DNA of 64,000 nt from Glossina fuscipes (GCF_014805625.2 NW_023998414.1:18085280-18149279), one strand, 5' to 3'. Shown: positions 23,541 to 35,600, numbered from the stretch's first letter. Notes: generated from the sequence alone by a model not told the origin. Numbers and translations: made by a program.

Positions 23541-25624
23541 CTTAACAAATTTAGCATCTCTGTTTCTTTACGAAAAATTAATTTCTCCAGTGAATTCCAG
23601 GCAATTATGTTGTACTCTCAGAGATTTCTGTAATAACATGGGCAGCATTGTGGTTTGGTGGCATTGTGATTGTAAAATTTTATTTTACTCCTGCCTTAAA
23701 AAGATAAAAAGTATAGAGAGAGAATCACCACTTTTTAAGAATTGCTTACATGAATAAAATCTAAACATATTTTAGATATTTTAAAGTCAATTTTTTCTCA
23801 CAAATCAAAGCAAATTTCACTCTTTTATTCTCAAAAAGTCAAAAATGGTTCTCATAAAAGCAAAGCAAAGTCGACTTTACTCTCAGAATAGAATTTTATT
23901 CTCAGTCAAAGCTAAAAGGAAAATTTTGCTCTTCGAGGAGATTTTTTTGATTGTTTTACTTGTCACTGAAGTAGAGCTACCACTTTTACGATATAAATCC
24001 AAACATTTTCTATTTTTTTTTAGTGTGTGCGTGAATTTCAAGAAAGGCAGAGGTGTTGTTGGTATTTTTTAAAATTATAAAATAAAGTTAAAATATAGTA
24101 GATAATGTGTAAAACTTAACTAATTAAAGTGTGAAAGCTCTGAATCGGTGTTGACGAAGTTTTGTTTACGCATTATATTAACAAAAATGAAAATCATTCT
24201 TCTCACAGAAAAGAAGCAAAAGAAATTTTTTGTGGAGAAATGAGTTAGTGACGGGTGCGGAAGATTAATTTCTCTCTGCAAAAATGTAAAATGTGTAACA
24301 AATAGAAAAGTCAAATAATAAGAGAAGAAACAGATAAATGAATAATAAAATATTGACTAAATTTAAGAAATGTTGTAGAAAGAAAAAATTTCTCGAAAGG
24401 GATATAAAAATAAATACGTAAACGTAATAAGTTTGTAAAAAAATCAATACAAAAACAAATGCCAGCAAACATTAAAACTGGTTTTTATTATTTCTCTACC
24501 AATCGCTTATCTACTATGACGACGGTGTGTTGATGTATCTGTGTTGCATTATGTGAGGACCGAAATAGAAGACCAGAAGAAAAATTTCGCAAATAAAAAT
24601 AAATTCTAATTCATTGTGTCAAAAAAGCAATGCAAGAAAAGGTAAACTTGCAATAAAGTGAAATTAAGAAACAGTCGGGAGAAAATTTAAATAAATTATT
24701 ATTTAATCATAAAAATATTGAATTAAGATTAGCGTGAAGTGTTGTGAAAGTTTGTTTAAGCCGATGCAATAAATAAGTAAACACTAAACTTATGAACAAG
24801 ATCCTCCTCCAATGTAAATAAAAAATAATAATAATAATAATAATAGTATATAAAAAGCGTATGTGTCTGTTGCGTATTATCGAGTGTACCGAATATCCGT
24901 TTATATGCTAGTCAATATATACATATATGTACATGTCAATATATACATTTATATATGCATATATCTATGTACATATATTTAATTTTATTTGCCAAGGTTT
25001 TTAAAATTGAAAAAATTTTTCTCCTTTATATTTCTTCGGACCGTTTGGTTGTGTTTGTAGTTTTTCGGTCTATGTATGTTTTTGTTTATGTTTTGTTAAA
25101 TTTTGGTTGCAACAACAAAAAATCGATTGTGTTGTGGGCCAAAAGAGAATCTGCAAAAGCAAAAAAAAAAAAAAATTGAAAATTTTAAAAAATTTATTAT
25201 ATCTTCGCTCTCTTGCTCTGCTCTCGCAAAGGCTAATGCGTTTTGTTTATGAGTTTTCGTAAAGTAAATGCAAAGCATTCTTATTGGAATCTATTTAGTT
25301 CCGTAATGTTTAGTAATTAAAATTAATCATTTGTGTTGTGTTTATTATATGCATATATATAGCCATATGCGTGCATGTGTCCATTTTCGTCTATGTTTTC
25401 ACCTTATAAATTTAGATAAAAAAAAAACAAAAAAAAAAAAACAAAAATAAGAAAACAAAAACGAAATCAATGCCCCACCTTTGACTTTTCAAATGTTTCG
25501 CATTTGTGTGCATGCAGCTTATAAAGAAATCTCCTGGCGTTGTTGCTGTTTTTGTTTTGTGTTAAATCTGTTTGAACTTATTGAAATTGTTATAATTTCA
25601 TAGATGATATAATAAAACCTTTTT
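23541..25624. other. Noncoding DNA, nothing recognised
   Basis: AT-rich with AAT repeats (24826-24845), TA/TATG runs (24915-24980) and A runs (25161-25177, 25418-25441). Possible upstream exons or the promoter of the plus-strand gene starting at 29973 could lie here but cannot be identified by eye. Confidence 0.45.
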
Positions 25625-25890
25625 TTCCCATATCCACCACCGACCTATGGGCCTATATGTATTTATTCATTTTGTCAAAATGTTTGCAAGACCTGAGCGA
25701 ATTCTTCTACGACCCTACAAAGTGCACATTCTCTTGACAAGCACCAAAGTATGAAATTCTGAATCGATTTAAGCACATCTGTCTGTCTGCTTGTGGTAAC
25801 CAGTTTCCTGGCCTGAACAACATAACAGAGGTATTGACCTTTAAGTTTTCCAAGTGGGTCCACGTACACGCATATTCTGGAAGAGTACCT
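25625..25890 (+). repeat. Dispersed repeat R1, copy 3
   Basis: Plus orientation: a 'tatccaccaccgacctatggg' start, CATTTTGTCAAAATGTTTGC, then 'gaccctacaaagtg', TCTTGACAAGCACC, GAATCGATTTAAGCAC and 'tctgtctgtctgc'. It is divergent from the other copies in the second half. The minus frame at 25675-25869 lies in the repeat. Confidence 0.65.
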
Positions 25891-26440
25891 TTATTTTCAA
25901 AAGTAGAACAATTGGGGTTTTCGCTCCGTCACACTCTCCGAACCTTATAGAGTATCGAAACATAACATAAATATATTTTCATTTCTTTCAACATAATTTT
26001 CTTACTTGTTTGCATTCGCGATGGATATAATAAGACATTTGCAACTGCATCTTAAAAAGTCAAACCTTGAAGGAGAGGAACTGTGATCAGTTGAAAAAAT
26101 TTCAATTCATTCCCTAGAGCAAAATCAATTAAGGGACTAGCAGATGAAGGATTTAGAGATCTTTGAGATTAATGTCTCGCCGACGAGTCGAAGTTCTTTG
26201 ACCTTAAGTCAATCTCCCCCTTTCTAGCCTGTTTTTTCTGTTTGAGAGAGGCTCTTGATAACAAGGCTATCGGAAAGATCAAAACGCCTATTTTTGTTAC
26301 GGCGGCTTTCGGAAAATAAATATTTCAGATTTAAAATTTTAATTATTAATGTCTTGAAGTAGCCGGTTAAAAATCGTATGAAATGCTGCTCTTGAAACGA
26401 TGTGAAAACGAGGTGGAAGAATTCCATGCGAAGATATTCT
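25891..26440. other. Noncoding DNA, nothing recognised
   Basis: No coding, RNA or repeat signal recognised. Confidence 0.5.
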
Positions 26441-26700
26441 TGTTTAGACGTCTAGACGTCGTCTATCACGAAATTCACTTGCTCGCAGGTTCAAATCTCA
26501 AGTGCGATAGAATTTACTTTGGTAGTCGCTGTAGTTAGTACTTAGCTGGTGAAGTTGTAACACGTACCAACTGGGCACATTTCTTACGCTGGCCATATGA
26601 CCTATGTCTTTCTCTTTCTTGCTTGCTTTCCGACCATCATCGTGTTACGCGGATGGATATCACATCTCCTGCGTGATTGGTCATGTTAAAAAAAAAATGT
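26441..26700 (+). repeat. SINE-like element, family S, fullest copy
   Basis: Has a box-B-like GGTTCAAATCT at 26488-26498, then an AGTGCGATAGA segment, a TGGGCACAT block, a pyrimidine-rich 'tctttctctttcttgc' stretch, an ATCGTGTTA block, a CACATCTCCTGCGTGATTGG tail, and a final A run. The same blocks in the same order recur in partial form at 35430-35600, 37440-37545, 43000-43165 and, inverted, 62640-62770. Short length, tRNA-like head and A-rich tail fit a tRNA-derived SINE; the family name is unknown. Confidence 0.5.
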
Positions 26701-26929
26701 ATTTTTTTTAATTTATGACAAACATGTATACAACTAAGAATGCTATAAATTAATTTCTTCATTCTGAATGTTAGAAAAGGGGTTTGTCGAAGATAAAACC
26801 CGGCTCTTGATAACAGGTAAAGGCTTTCCTTCTATTAGTTTGCCTTTAATTATACTCTATCTCACTTGTGCGGGCGTGCGTAATGCAAAGAAATTGAGAA
26901 GGACCCAACTTTTATTATACCGATCGATT

Positions 26930-27440
26930 TAGAATTATTTTCTGAATTGACGTAAGCTTATATTTCCGTCTGTCCGCCCGATGTCTGTTCATGTGTCTTT
27001 GTGTTCAAATTATATGTCGCAATGAAACTTTATACACCGGCCTGTTTTGGCCCAAGGATGAACTCTATTCAAAATGTTTTGGATCTGCCCTCCTTTTCGA
27101 CCATTGACCCATTCAACGCCTTATTTTGATAAGTGATTAGAAGAGAAACTATTGTAAATTTTATAGTTTCGCGACCAAAATTGCTTTGTAATAGTATCGC
27201 GGCGTTCTAAATTGCTGCGAAAACCGATCGGATAGGTTGAGACAATTTTTTGCGGCACTTACCATAAAACCCCTCCTACGCATTCTAAATCGTTGTATAC
27301 CGAAAAGATCTATTTTTTTATATTTTATGATGAAAATTTCTCGCTAGTAAATGAAACATAGGAGGTTCGGATCATATAGATCTCTTTTTCCGACCGCACT
27401 CTATATAGGGGCTCTCAGGAAAGCAAATTTTTCTCTGACG
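26930..27440 (+). repeat. Probable dispersed repeat R3, copy 1
   Basis: Contains CCGTCTGTCCGCCCGATGTC, GGCCCAAGGATGAACTC, a 'cgaccattgacccat...aacgcctta' block and later GGTTCGGATCATATAGATC. It shares the layout of the R3 copies at 28440, 44780 and 49385 but is more divergent. Confidence 0.4.
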
Positions 27441-27772
27441 ACTCTTTCTAATTTGTTGCTTGCTATGACGAAAGCAACTGGAAAATAGTGAAATCTTTGA
27501 CAAGTGGGTGAAGTTTGCTAGAGCTAGACCACGTTGGTCAATTTCGAATATCTTCCACTTCTAGCGCTTTCATCAGAATTACGCACTTACATAAATATAG
27601 TCTCATTAATTAGACGAAGTGGTGCAGGGTGTCTACCGGACCGTCTTATATGTGTTTTTATCTCCTTTAAGTAATAATTTTAATAAATTTCGCTCGAGAA
27701 TTGATTGATTAGAATTTTAAATAAATTTTCTACACATGTGTTTCACTACAAATTTTGTTTACGTGTAAATAC

Positions 27773-27803
<31 letters not shown>

Positions 27804-28439
27804 CAAAAAATTGAAGAAAATTATTAAACAATCACCGTACACCATGTAAAATATTAAGGGTGGCTGTTGCAAATGACGAACAGTGCCATCAAACTGCACT
27901 GAAAATCAAATCCATGCTATATTTATTTATATGTCTTCGCATATATCGGCTAAGAAAGAGCATGTATGGCTCTGTACGTGTGAGTCTGCGGACAATCTAT
28001 TATGTAAACTTGTACATACAAAAAACAAAAACAAAAAGAAAAAGAATTAAAAGTTATTTGTTATTTGCTTAAGTAACATTTGTTTTCTACTCATTTAATA
28101 ATGAAAAAAAAAAAAAAAAGAAAAGAAAAACGTTTGCATAACTTTGTGCAATGAATATCTTATCGCTTAGCTAACCAGAAGTGTATTTATCACATTGGGT
28201 TTTTTGAAAGCGCAATATATTGAATTCAATGTCCGTATGTCCGCTTGGACTTGACGGTACCGAAAAGTGGTGAATGTTTGCTACATTTCTTTTTAAATTC
28301 CTGCAAGCGGATGGAAGCTACGAACAGGAGCAGGATACGTGCGTATAAACAGTTTCTTTACAACCTACATCACTTGTTGTGATGCACGTTTGTGCGGATG
28401 CATTCAGAATGACTTGTGGTAGCCTCACCTCTTGTGATA
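27441..28439. other. Noncoding DNA with A runs
   Basis: A run of about 28 A at 27774-27801 and a second at 28103-28119. No gene is recognised; the 70-codon frame at 27860-28072 has no family resemblance. Confidence 0.5.
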
Positions 28440-28640
28440 CCAATGCATTAAGAATTACTTTCTAAATGCATTTGAGATTGTCTATCCGTCTATCTGTCTT
28501 GTTTTCTTGCTTTTCTTCTTAACCAACCTGCAGACCTGCAATTTTTGAGATATTGAAAATGGTTCGGATCGGGTCAATTTTTCGACTACTTACTTCCCAT
28601 ATAACGTCTTATTTTAAGAAGTCGTTTCATGAATGACAGC
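28440..28640 (+). repeat. Dispersed repeat R3, copy 2
   Basis: Order of blocks: TGTCTATCCGTCTATCTGTC, 'gcaatttttgagatattga', GAAAATGGTTCGGATCGGG, CTTACTTCCCATATAACG. The first three recur, inverted, at 44780-45075. Confidence 0.6.
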
Positions 28641-29278
28641 GGGATGGTATTGGATGTTTGATGGTGATCCGTGCCTCGTTATATATATGATTTTGGTACG
28701 CAAAGATTTAAACCGTTTGAACTGAATTTTCAAATTTTCACTACTAGTTCTGGTGCGCGCATGCATGTATGAGCCATTTAAAGAATGAAGATCCACTCGC
28801 TCGACACACAATGTTTAAAAAATGTTAAAATTTTTTTTAATTAATTTTATTTTTTGTGAAAAATAACATTTGTTTCTTTTGCTATAGATTAAATACGGAT
28901 GGTTTGGTGGTTAGACACTTTTTGCTTTTAGTTTCGATAATATGAGAAGAAATAAGTAAGGCGTAACCATCGACTGTGCAACTCACAACGAATACTACTT
29001 TCACTTACTACTATATGCAGTTTGTGTGTAAATGTAGAGACGAACTCTTAATTTAATTAGATGAGATTTAAAATTCAGAAGAATGACACAGAACAAAAGG
29101 AGATAATTAGCTCAAGTTTGCTTTAAGCATATATGTAGGCTATAAGGGCCGTCTAATTGTGACTTCAAATGGTAATAGACGGACAGACACATATGATCAA
29201 ATCGATTCCACTGTTTACGCTGATCGCGAGTCGATGGCTATTTCTATGCCTGCAATGTAATTGAAAGATCTCAAGTTT

Positions 29279-29321
<43 letters not shown>

Positions 29322-29972
29322 AGAATTTGACACCGGTTTTGTTGCTTTTTCGGACAGACAAACAGCAAGAATTAACTGAATTTCATTATTCAGATTGATG
29401 AAAGATATGTGCGCAGTACTTGATAATGTCGCCGACGCGTATTCCTTTACGCTATTCCTAAATATTACGTTGAAAGAAATTGTGTTCAAAAACATCAAAT
29501 TGCTTTTGTAAGGCGGCGAATTTGCTTATTGTCAAAACATCTCTCTATTTTGCGAATCTCGTTAAGAGAGGTTTCCACGTTCAGGTGCATAAGAAGGAAA
29601 AAAAATTATTGAGAGCAAGGCGGAAGTTTGGAAGTATAAGATCGTCATCCGTAATAAAAATTCTAGTATTTTTTATTCGCTTCGGTGGATTACTCATGTA
29701 ATCGGTGTGTTAAAGTACAATCCCTTATAATTTTCTCATAACTATATTAAAATGAAGCAACCATCGAAATTTAATTGTTTTAATTTTCATTTCTTTATAT
29801 GATTTTTCAAAGAATTTTAAATAGAATTGTTATTAAATATACAAAATAGAAAAATACAAAGTTAAAGAAACGAATCGCGGAATAACAAAATTAGTTTTTA
29901 ATTAAAATAAAAAAAACAAAAAAAAAGGAAAGGAAAGAAAAAAAAAGAATTCATTGCGCGAATAAACGCATT
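28641..29972. other. Region 5' of the Gln-rich exon
   Basis: Holds a short R-type fragment (CGGACAGACACATATGATC near 29172) and the CT microsatellite at 29280-29318. The 5' UTR of the following exon must lie at the right end; 29900-29950 is A-rich. No promoter can be named. Confidence 0.5.
29280..29318. repeat. CT/GA microsatellite
   Basis: 19 uninterrupted CT units. Minus-strand frames through it read as repeated Arg-Glu and are not genes. Confidence 0.97.
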
Positions 29973-31010
29973 ATGTCGAGAGCTTCGTCCATAGAAACGC
30001 CAACTTCTCCGACGGGTCCATTACATTTTCAACAACCTCAGCAGCATTATCGCCAACGTAGCGTATTACAACAGCAACAGCAACAGCGTCATCATCCTCA
30101 ACAGCAGCAGCAACAACAACAACAACAACAGCCACAACATACTACTACGGCTGTTGTTATTAGTGCCAGCTCTTATAATAATCCTTACACACAAACAACA
30201 ACAATAACCGCAAATACTACCAGTCCAAAAACTGAAAGCAATCGGCAAAATAAACGTAATCATAACTCTTCCTTTTCCACCACATCCACATCGCCCATAT
30301 CACCTATATTATCGAAGGCTTCCTTTAATCCATTAACCGACAATATGATATCGAATGCTAATAATCATAATTCACATCATACAACTATTACTACTTCAAT
30401 TAATCAATCTAACCATCAATCTACACATTCTTTATTAACTCCTTCCTCTTCCACATCCTCATCTCCATCGGTTTCGGGTGCAGCATCCACAGCTGCAGCG
30501 GTACATCAGCCTCTTAATTCTTTTGGTAATTCATATCCAGCACACCATCAACAACACAATTCGTCTTCATCATCTTCATCGTCGTCGTCATCGGCCTTGT
30601 ATTCTCATCAACATCAACATCAACAGCAACAACATCAACAACAACAACAACAACAGCAACAACAACAACAGCAGCAGCAGCAGCAGCAACAACAACAACA
30701 ACAACAATTTACAAGGCCATCGACATCAATGTCGACTGGTTGCAATGCGCCCGCTGCCGTCACCTCATCGCATTCTCAGCATAGCTCCTGTACACCATGC
30801 AGCATTAAACGTCATACCGATGTATCGGTATGCCCTTCATCGTCCTCGTCTTGCTGCTCTTCGGCTAGCTCGCAATCTGTTTCGGCGTCTGTTACAGCAA
30901 ATCATCATCATCACCATCACCATGGCGTTGGAGGCCAAGGCAATGCTAATGCCAATATTGTAACTCCGGCCGTGATTACACAAAAATCGCGTACCACACC
31001 CTCAGATAAG
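29973..31010 (+). CDS. First coding exon of a Gln/Ser/His-rich protein
   Basis: 346 codons from an ATG with A at -3 to a GTAAGT donor. The frame begins MSRASSIETPTSPTGPL, a Ser/Thr-Pro segment likely to be phosphorylated. It is followed by low-complexity sequence: a first Gln stretch (about residues 34-54), Ser/Thr/Asn-rich parts with TSPISPILSK, a Ser run, a pure run of 24 Gln encoded by mixed CAA and CAG, a Cys/Ser patch and seven His near residue 312. It ends in TPSDK at the phase-0 splice junction. Mixed codons within the runs and the exact donor support a real exon rather than a chance repeat. Such N-terminal exons are common in neuronal and regulatory fly genes; no conserved domain is visible, and the product cannot be named. 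If unspliced, the frame would stop nine codons later. Plus-2 and minus frames over it are shadows. Confidence 0.85.
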
Positions 31011-31020
31011 GTAAGTGCAG
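31011..31020 (+). promoter_or_regulatory. 5' splice donor of the Gln-rich exon
   Basis: TCA GAT AAG|GTAAGTGCAG matches the fly donor consensus fully (AAG|GTAAGT). It leaves the reading frame in phase 0. Confidence 0.9.
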
Positions 31021-33202
31021 CAGTCTATGAGGATTAAAAACCTTTCACAAATAAATGCTTATCTTCCTTCTCTTTAATATTAAATATTCATGTGTGTAAC
31101 ATTACTTTAGGCGCTGTTCGTTCTCTTTTCTGGGGCAGTTTTTTTTTTTTTTTTTTAATTTTCAGTTTTATATGGGTTGGCTGCTGATGACGAATAACAA
31201 ACATGCGTTCGCACAAGTCCTTGCAATGATTTTTATTGATTTTTTTTTTTTTTTGTCTTTTTCTTGTTTTCAAAATGAAAACATGGAAACTATTGCGCTA
31301 TTAACATAGTAAACTGCAAGGCATATGTTTTTGTATAGTGCAAGCGCAGTCATTGCATACATTTGGGTAAGCAATCCGTTGTAGCTTAAGTATATCGTTG
31401 TCTGCTTTGTTGAGTACAGTATAAAATAATGCTAAGATTGCGCTGGCTTTCATTAAAACGGGGGATGTCCTTCAAAATGACAATTTTTGGCACATGAACA
31501 ACATTCCAATTTTATTGCACTCTATTATTGTTATTATTATTATTATTATTTTTTTTTATGCTATACTTATGCAAATGCGTCATAGAACATGTTACTTTTA
31601 AAAAATAAATGTAATTAATGTTGTGGTAGCGTAAGTAATTTGAGTTAACTTACTTAATTAATTTATTTTATAAATTTAATTTGTTTTTTTGTAGCATATT
31701 TTATGGCTTCATTAAAAAGTGCAAATTGACATCTACTTTTTAGGGATTTCTTATATAAGATTCTCAAGGTCTCTTATGACCTTCAATTACACATACAAAT
31801 GGCCTTAAATCGAAAGAAAAACAAAAAAAAAAAGGCCAACGTATGTACGTAAGGTCAAGAATTTGTTTGCTTTTTTTTACTTTTTTTTTTTTTTACAAGC
31901 TAAATAACTAGTTACTAAAGAAAATATCCGCCGCTTTAAGCCTAGACTTGACAGAATCATTATCAACATTATAATAATGCCATGAAATAGCCAATGATTG
32001 CATTTTTATTTATTTACTCGTGCTCTTTTCGAACTGTAAATGAAGTTTAGAGTGAAATTCATGAATCGAAGAACAGACAAAGTGACAACAATTACAACAA
32101 CGTTGTTATTATCATAACACTCAACGTTTTGTGTAAGGAAAGGACATCAAACAAAGAGGTCAGTCAAGCAGATAAGAGACATAAAAAAGAGAAAAGTCAG
32201 CCGATGTCTGGCGCTAAGTTGATCATTAGATGTGTCTGTAGACCGTTTGATAAGCACACAAAAGTTTTTTTTCCATTTCATGGCAACAATAAAAAAATGA
32301 TGTTTTTTTTTTCGCTAAGGTAACTAAAGGCTTTTTGTAAACCCATAAAGGACATTAGTGGTGCTGCTCTTTTCTTTTAGAATTAAAAAAACATTTTTAT
32401 TAGAAAATTTTGATTATGTATCGCTGTTGGTTTTCCTTGCTTTTTTTATTTTATTTGTATTTATTTATATTTTAATTAAAAGTTCACAAGTGAAAAGTTT
32501 ACAAATTGATAATAACTTTGAAATGTATTTAACAAGTTTACAAAAGTTTAAAAAGCGCTTAGTAATTTTCTTTTCCTTTTGTAAGCGCTTGATGGAAGTC
32601 ATTAAAAAAAAAGGTATATTTCAAGGTGTTAAGAATATGCCAAAACAATTGCATACTTTTCGCCTTATTTTGCCCAGTAAGCGAGTATCGCCTTGTAATT
32701 TTTATTAGTGTTAAAGTAGTGTATATTGAATTTCCTTTAGCTAAAATTTGAAATGTCGCTTTATGGACTTGTATGTAAAATCATAAAACTATTATGAAAA
32801 ATTTTGTTCAGAAATGTCTTCTTCTTTTTTTTTTCTTTGACTATTGTGAGTTTGTGTTCTCGATAGTCTCTTATCATTTTCCTATTTTCCTCCTAGCCTT
32901 TGAAAATAGCTCGATGAAAATGGTAGTTTGATGATATCGCTACGCAAGCCTTAAAATTGCTTACTTAAGCGCTACCATCTCTTCTGGCGAATCTTTAAAG
33001 GTATATGACACATTTGCTGATAACAAGCCGTTTAGATAGTTGGGCGTCAAACTACTATAATTCCCGGCATTGCGGATGCCGGTCGGTGACAACTGTTCGA
33101 AACTTTTCCAATGCGCACGTCATGACGATGCTCCATTATTGTACCCTAAGGTTTTCTACAAACTCTGCAGCAAGTCTTCTCGTTACTTCTCCTTCACCTT
33201 TT
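31021..33202. other. Intronic noncoding DNA
   Basis: Several long T and A runs (31138-31156, 31239-31255, 31880-31894), a TTA repeat at 31525-31550, and no recognised gene. The 116-codon plus frame at 32358-32708 is Phe/Lys-rich AT sequence without family resemblance. Confidence 0.5.
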
Positions 33203-33799
33203 TCACAAAATAGAATTCTTCATAATCGTAACCGCTCCAGAACAGGCTTGACTTAGTTGCTCAGCAGTAGGAATTGTCACCGAGGAATCTAAAAAAAACA
33301 CGGTTTTCTTTTTTGGCTTATCTGGGAGCCATACGTTACGCTTTCTATTACGGGAAAGCTTTCCCAAAACATTTGTGACTATGCAGTCAACAGATACTTG
33401 TGTACTTCTGGGTATGATTTTGGTACTGTTCATTTGCCCGTTTCGCTCGACTTTTATTATGTTATCTCTTGTACCATCATCAAATCGTAAAAAATGATAG
33501 CTCAAGGCAAAATATTGTGCGGCTTCTCGTAGTAGGACATTTCTTCGATAAATAGGACTCGTTTGATCTGCTCCGACCCTCAGGTCCGCACGCTTTTCAT
33601 ATATCAATAAAATTTCGTGCCAGGCGAAGGCCTTGAGAATTTTTTCATGGAATGTTTGATAGGCATAACATTGGTATCTTACCCGTTCCTCCCTATATTT
33701 TTCTAAATTCAATGCTTGCTTACACAAGATGATAGCACAACCATTGAGATCATTGTAGTCATTTGCCACAGTGTTTACATTCACTTCGAGTTCGTGCAT
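33203..33799 (-). CDS. Unrecognised 198-codon ORF nested antisense
   Basis: An uninterrupted frame from ATG (33799) to TGA, with an in-frame TAA four codons upstream, so the start is well bounded. The protein is compositionally ordinary: no repeats, a hydrophilic N-terminal part with LEKYREERVRYQCYAYQTF, a middle AAQYFALSYHFLRFDDG stretch, and a basic cluster (KLSRNRKRNV...KPKKK) near residues 150-170 that could bind nucleic acid or act as a nuclear signal. No signal peptide or membrane segment is seen. I do not recognise any family. Beyond the stop, another frame stays open for about 24 codons (CEKGEGEVTRRLAAEF...), so the gene may once have been longer, with a frameshift near 33205. It lies inside the presumed intron on the opposite strand. 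It could be a nested gene, a captured foreign sequence or an old element ORF. Confidence 0.5.
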   Translation of the reverse strand: MHELEVNVNTVANDYNDLNGCAIILCKQALNLEKYREERVRYQCYAYQTFHEKILKAFAWHEILLIYEKRADLRVGADQTSPIYRRNVLLREAAQYFALSYHFLRFDDGTRDNIIKVERNGQMNSTKIIPRSTQVSVDCIVTNVLGKLSRNRKRNVWLPDKPKKKTVFFLDSSVTIPTAEQLSQACSGAVTIMKNSIL

Positions 33800-35429
33800 A
33801 GGATGAGTTTAAGCAAATCTTATTGAAGAGTTCAAGGATATCTTATACGAATTGTGTCAACTTTTATTTATAATAAAACGGAGTCGAATGAGGAAAGGCG
33901 GCACTCAGTCGTGTTACAAATTCACTTTGTGCACGATGTCTTCATTAAATTACAAGCGAACGTCAAAATTAAGTTGATTTGCACAGTGCTGTACAGCGTT
34001 ATATTAAATTGTTTTCACAGCTTAAAATGTCTTTGGATGTTTTTTCTTTCATGAAAAGAAAAAAAATTCTTTTTTTCCAAAATTAAATATATTCAACTAC
34101 ATGTAAAAACGTTTTAAAACTTTGTTTATTTAAGTTTCGTTTCTCTTTTGGCTTTTTTTATTTTTTTGTATTTTTTTCTCGTTTTAATGGTATTCGGTAA
34201 CCTCTGGCTGCTTTATATCATTTTAATCACTATCAGGCTTCATCAGCTTACTGCATGCGGTTTACTGTTGGGTATCAAGGAAGTTAGTAATTTCCTTAAC
34301 TTGTTCTTTTTTTTTTCAAGTTTTTATTCTTTTTTGTCATTCTTCAGTGTTAGCTTTTTCCGTATATTCGCTTCCAGTCTTCTGTGACAACGTCAAAAAA
34401 AAAAGAAAAAAGTGGCAGAGGAAAAGTTCAACTTTTTTTCAGCCTTTGCACGTAGCAGTTGCAGCAGTAGTAGTAGTAGTAGTAGTAGCAATAGAAGCAG
34501 CAACAAACATAAGCATATGAAATAACAAACAGACGTTATAAGCTGGCGATAAGCTGCTAGTCACTATACTAAGGATTATAGAGAATTTTCTAGATATTTG
34601 TTAAACGTTCGATTGTCGGAAGTCATGCCATGCCGTACACTTCTTATCTCTGTTTGCTTGCATAATATACGCCGTCTCTGAGTTTATGTAATTATCAAGA
34701 ATTAAAATGATCTCATGCGGAGCACCTTACACCACACCATTTAAGCAATATGAGCCCGTGAATCGAATTATTCTCTCATATTAAACCATAAGTCGTAAAA
34801 TATCTTTCAGCTCACAACTAACTCTTTATCAAATGATATGGAGATACTAAAAACAGTTAGTTCTGTTACTAACGCGTACACTTGGCCTAGTCAGTCCTGC
34901 CTTATCCGGCGATCTGTTGCCTATTAGACGGAAAGAAAATTATGCTCGTTGCCTCAAGTTCAAGTTTCGCGTATTCATAAACTGAGTTAAAACGTTCTAG
35001 TTGAGCAAGGCGGATTATTAAATACTTACTGCAATTTTTTTCCGCTTATCAGAAATTATTTCTCATTACCATATGAAGGCCTACATTTTACGAGAACCCA
35101 TATCCATGAACGTTCTATGATTTGCGAATGTCTCAATTGACCGATCGAGTGCACAAAAATATTTATGAAAATTTTTTGTTTTATGCTCACTCGTTTTGTT
35201 ATGCGTTTTCCCGGAAGCCCGATTCTCTCATTAGAGATATGAAAATTGAAAAAGAACATGTTTTCCTGGAACCTGTACATCGAAATGGATGAGTGAGCAA
35301 GAAATTTCGACAGTCAACTCAATGCTGTCGAGTTTTCTATAAAGCCGTTAGCCTTAGAAGGTTATTTCTCTGGCCAAGTTAGTTACAATAACAACAATAA
35401 TAATAACAACAGATATTTAATATCCGCTG
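33800..35429. other. Intronic noncoding DNA
   Basis: No gene recognised. Contains the AGT microsatellite listed separately and AAC/AAT runs at 35388-35412. Confidence 0.5.
34464..34489 (+). repeat. AGT trinucleotide microsatellite
   Basis: About eight AGT units flanked by GCAGCA on the left and AGCAGCAAC on the right. Confidence 0.9.
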
Positions 35430-35600
35430 ATTGAAATTTCAGTGCGAGAGAGCATATTTAGTCGTCAGCTATAGCAAGTGGTCAGTCCGTAAAGGCGTAA
35501 GATTTCCCGGTTTGGGCACACATCCACTAGGTCATTACGGTCATTCTCTATCTCTTTCTTTCTTTACGTCTTCCTGATCGCATTCTATCGATCGTATTTT
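35430..35600 (+). repeat. SINE-like element, family S, partial copy
   Basis: AGTGCGAGAGAGC, a GTCGTCAGCTATAG block, GGTTTGGGCACACAT and the pyrimidine stretch TCTCTATCTCTTTCTTTC align in order with the fullest copy at 26441-26700. The tRNA-like head is missing. Confidence 0.45.

Noticed and set aside
26480..26510. tRNA gene from the box-B-like GGTTCAAATCT
   Set aside because: No cloverleaf, acceptor stem or box A could be built; the context fits a SINE-like repeat.
29165..29498. Minus-strand frames of 67 and 75 codons
   Set aside because: They consist mostly of Arg-Glu repeats read from the CT microsatellite.
30478..30963. 161-codon plus frame rich in Asn/Ser/Ile
   Set aside because: Frame-shifted shadow of the CAA/CAG and CAT repeats of the Gln-rich exon.
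33203..33799. Endogenous viral origin of the orphan ORF
   Set aside because: Considered because of its isolated, intronless position and basic cluster, but no viral motif is visible, so it is not claimed.
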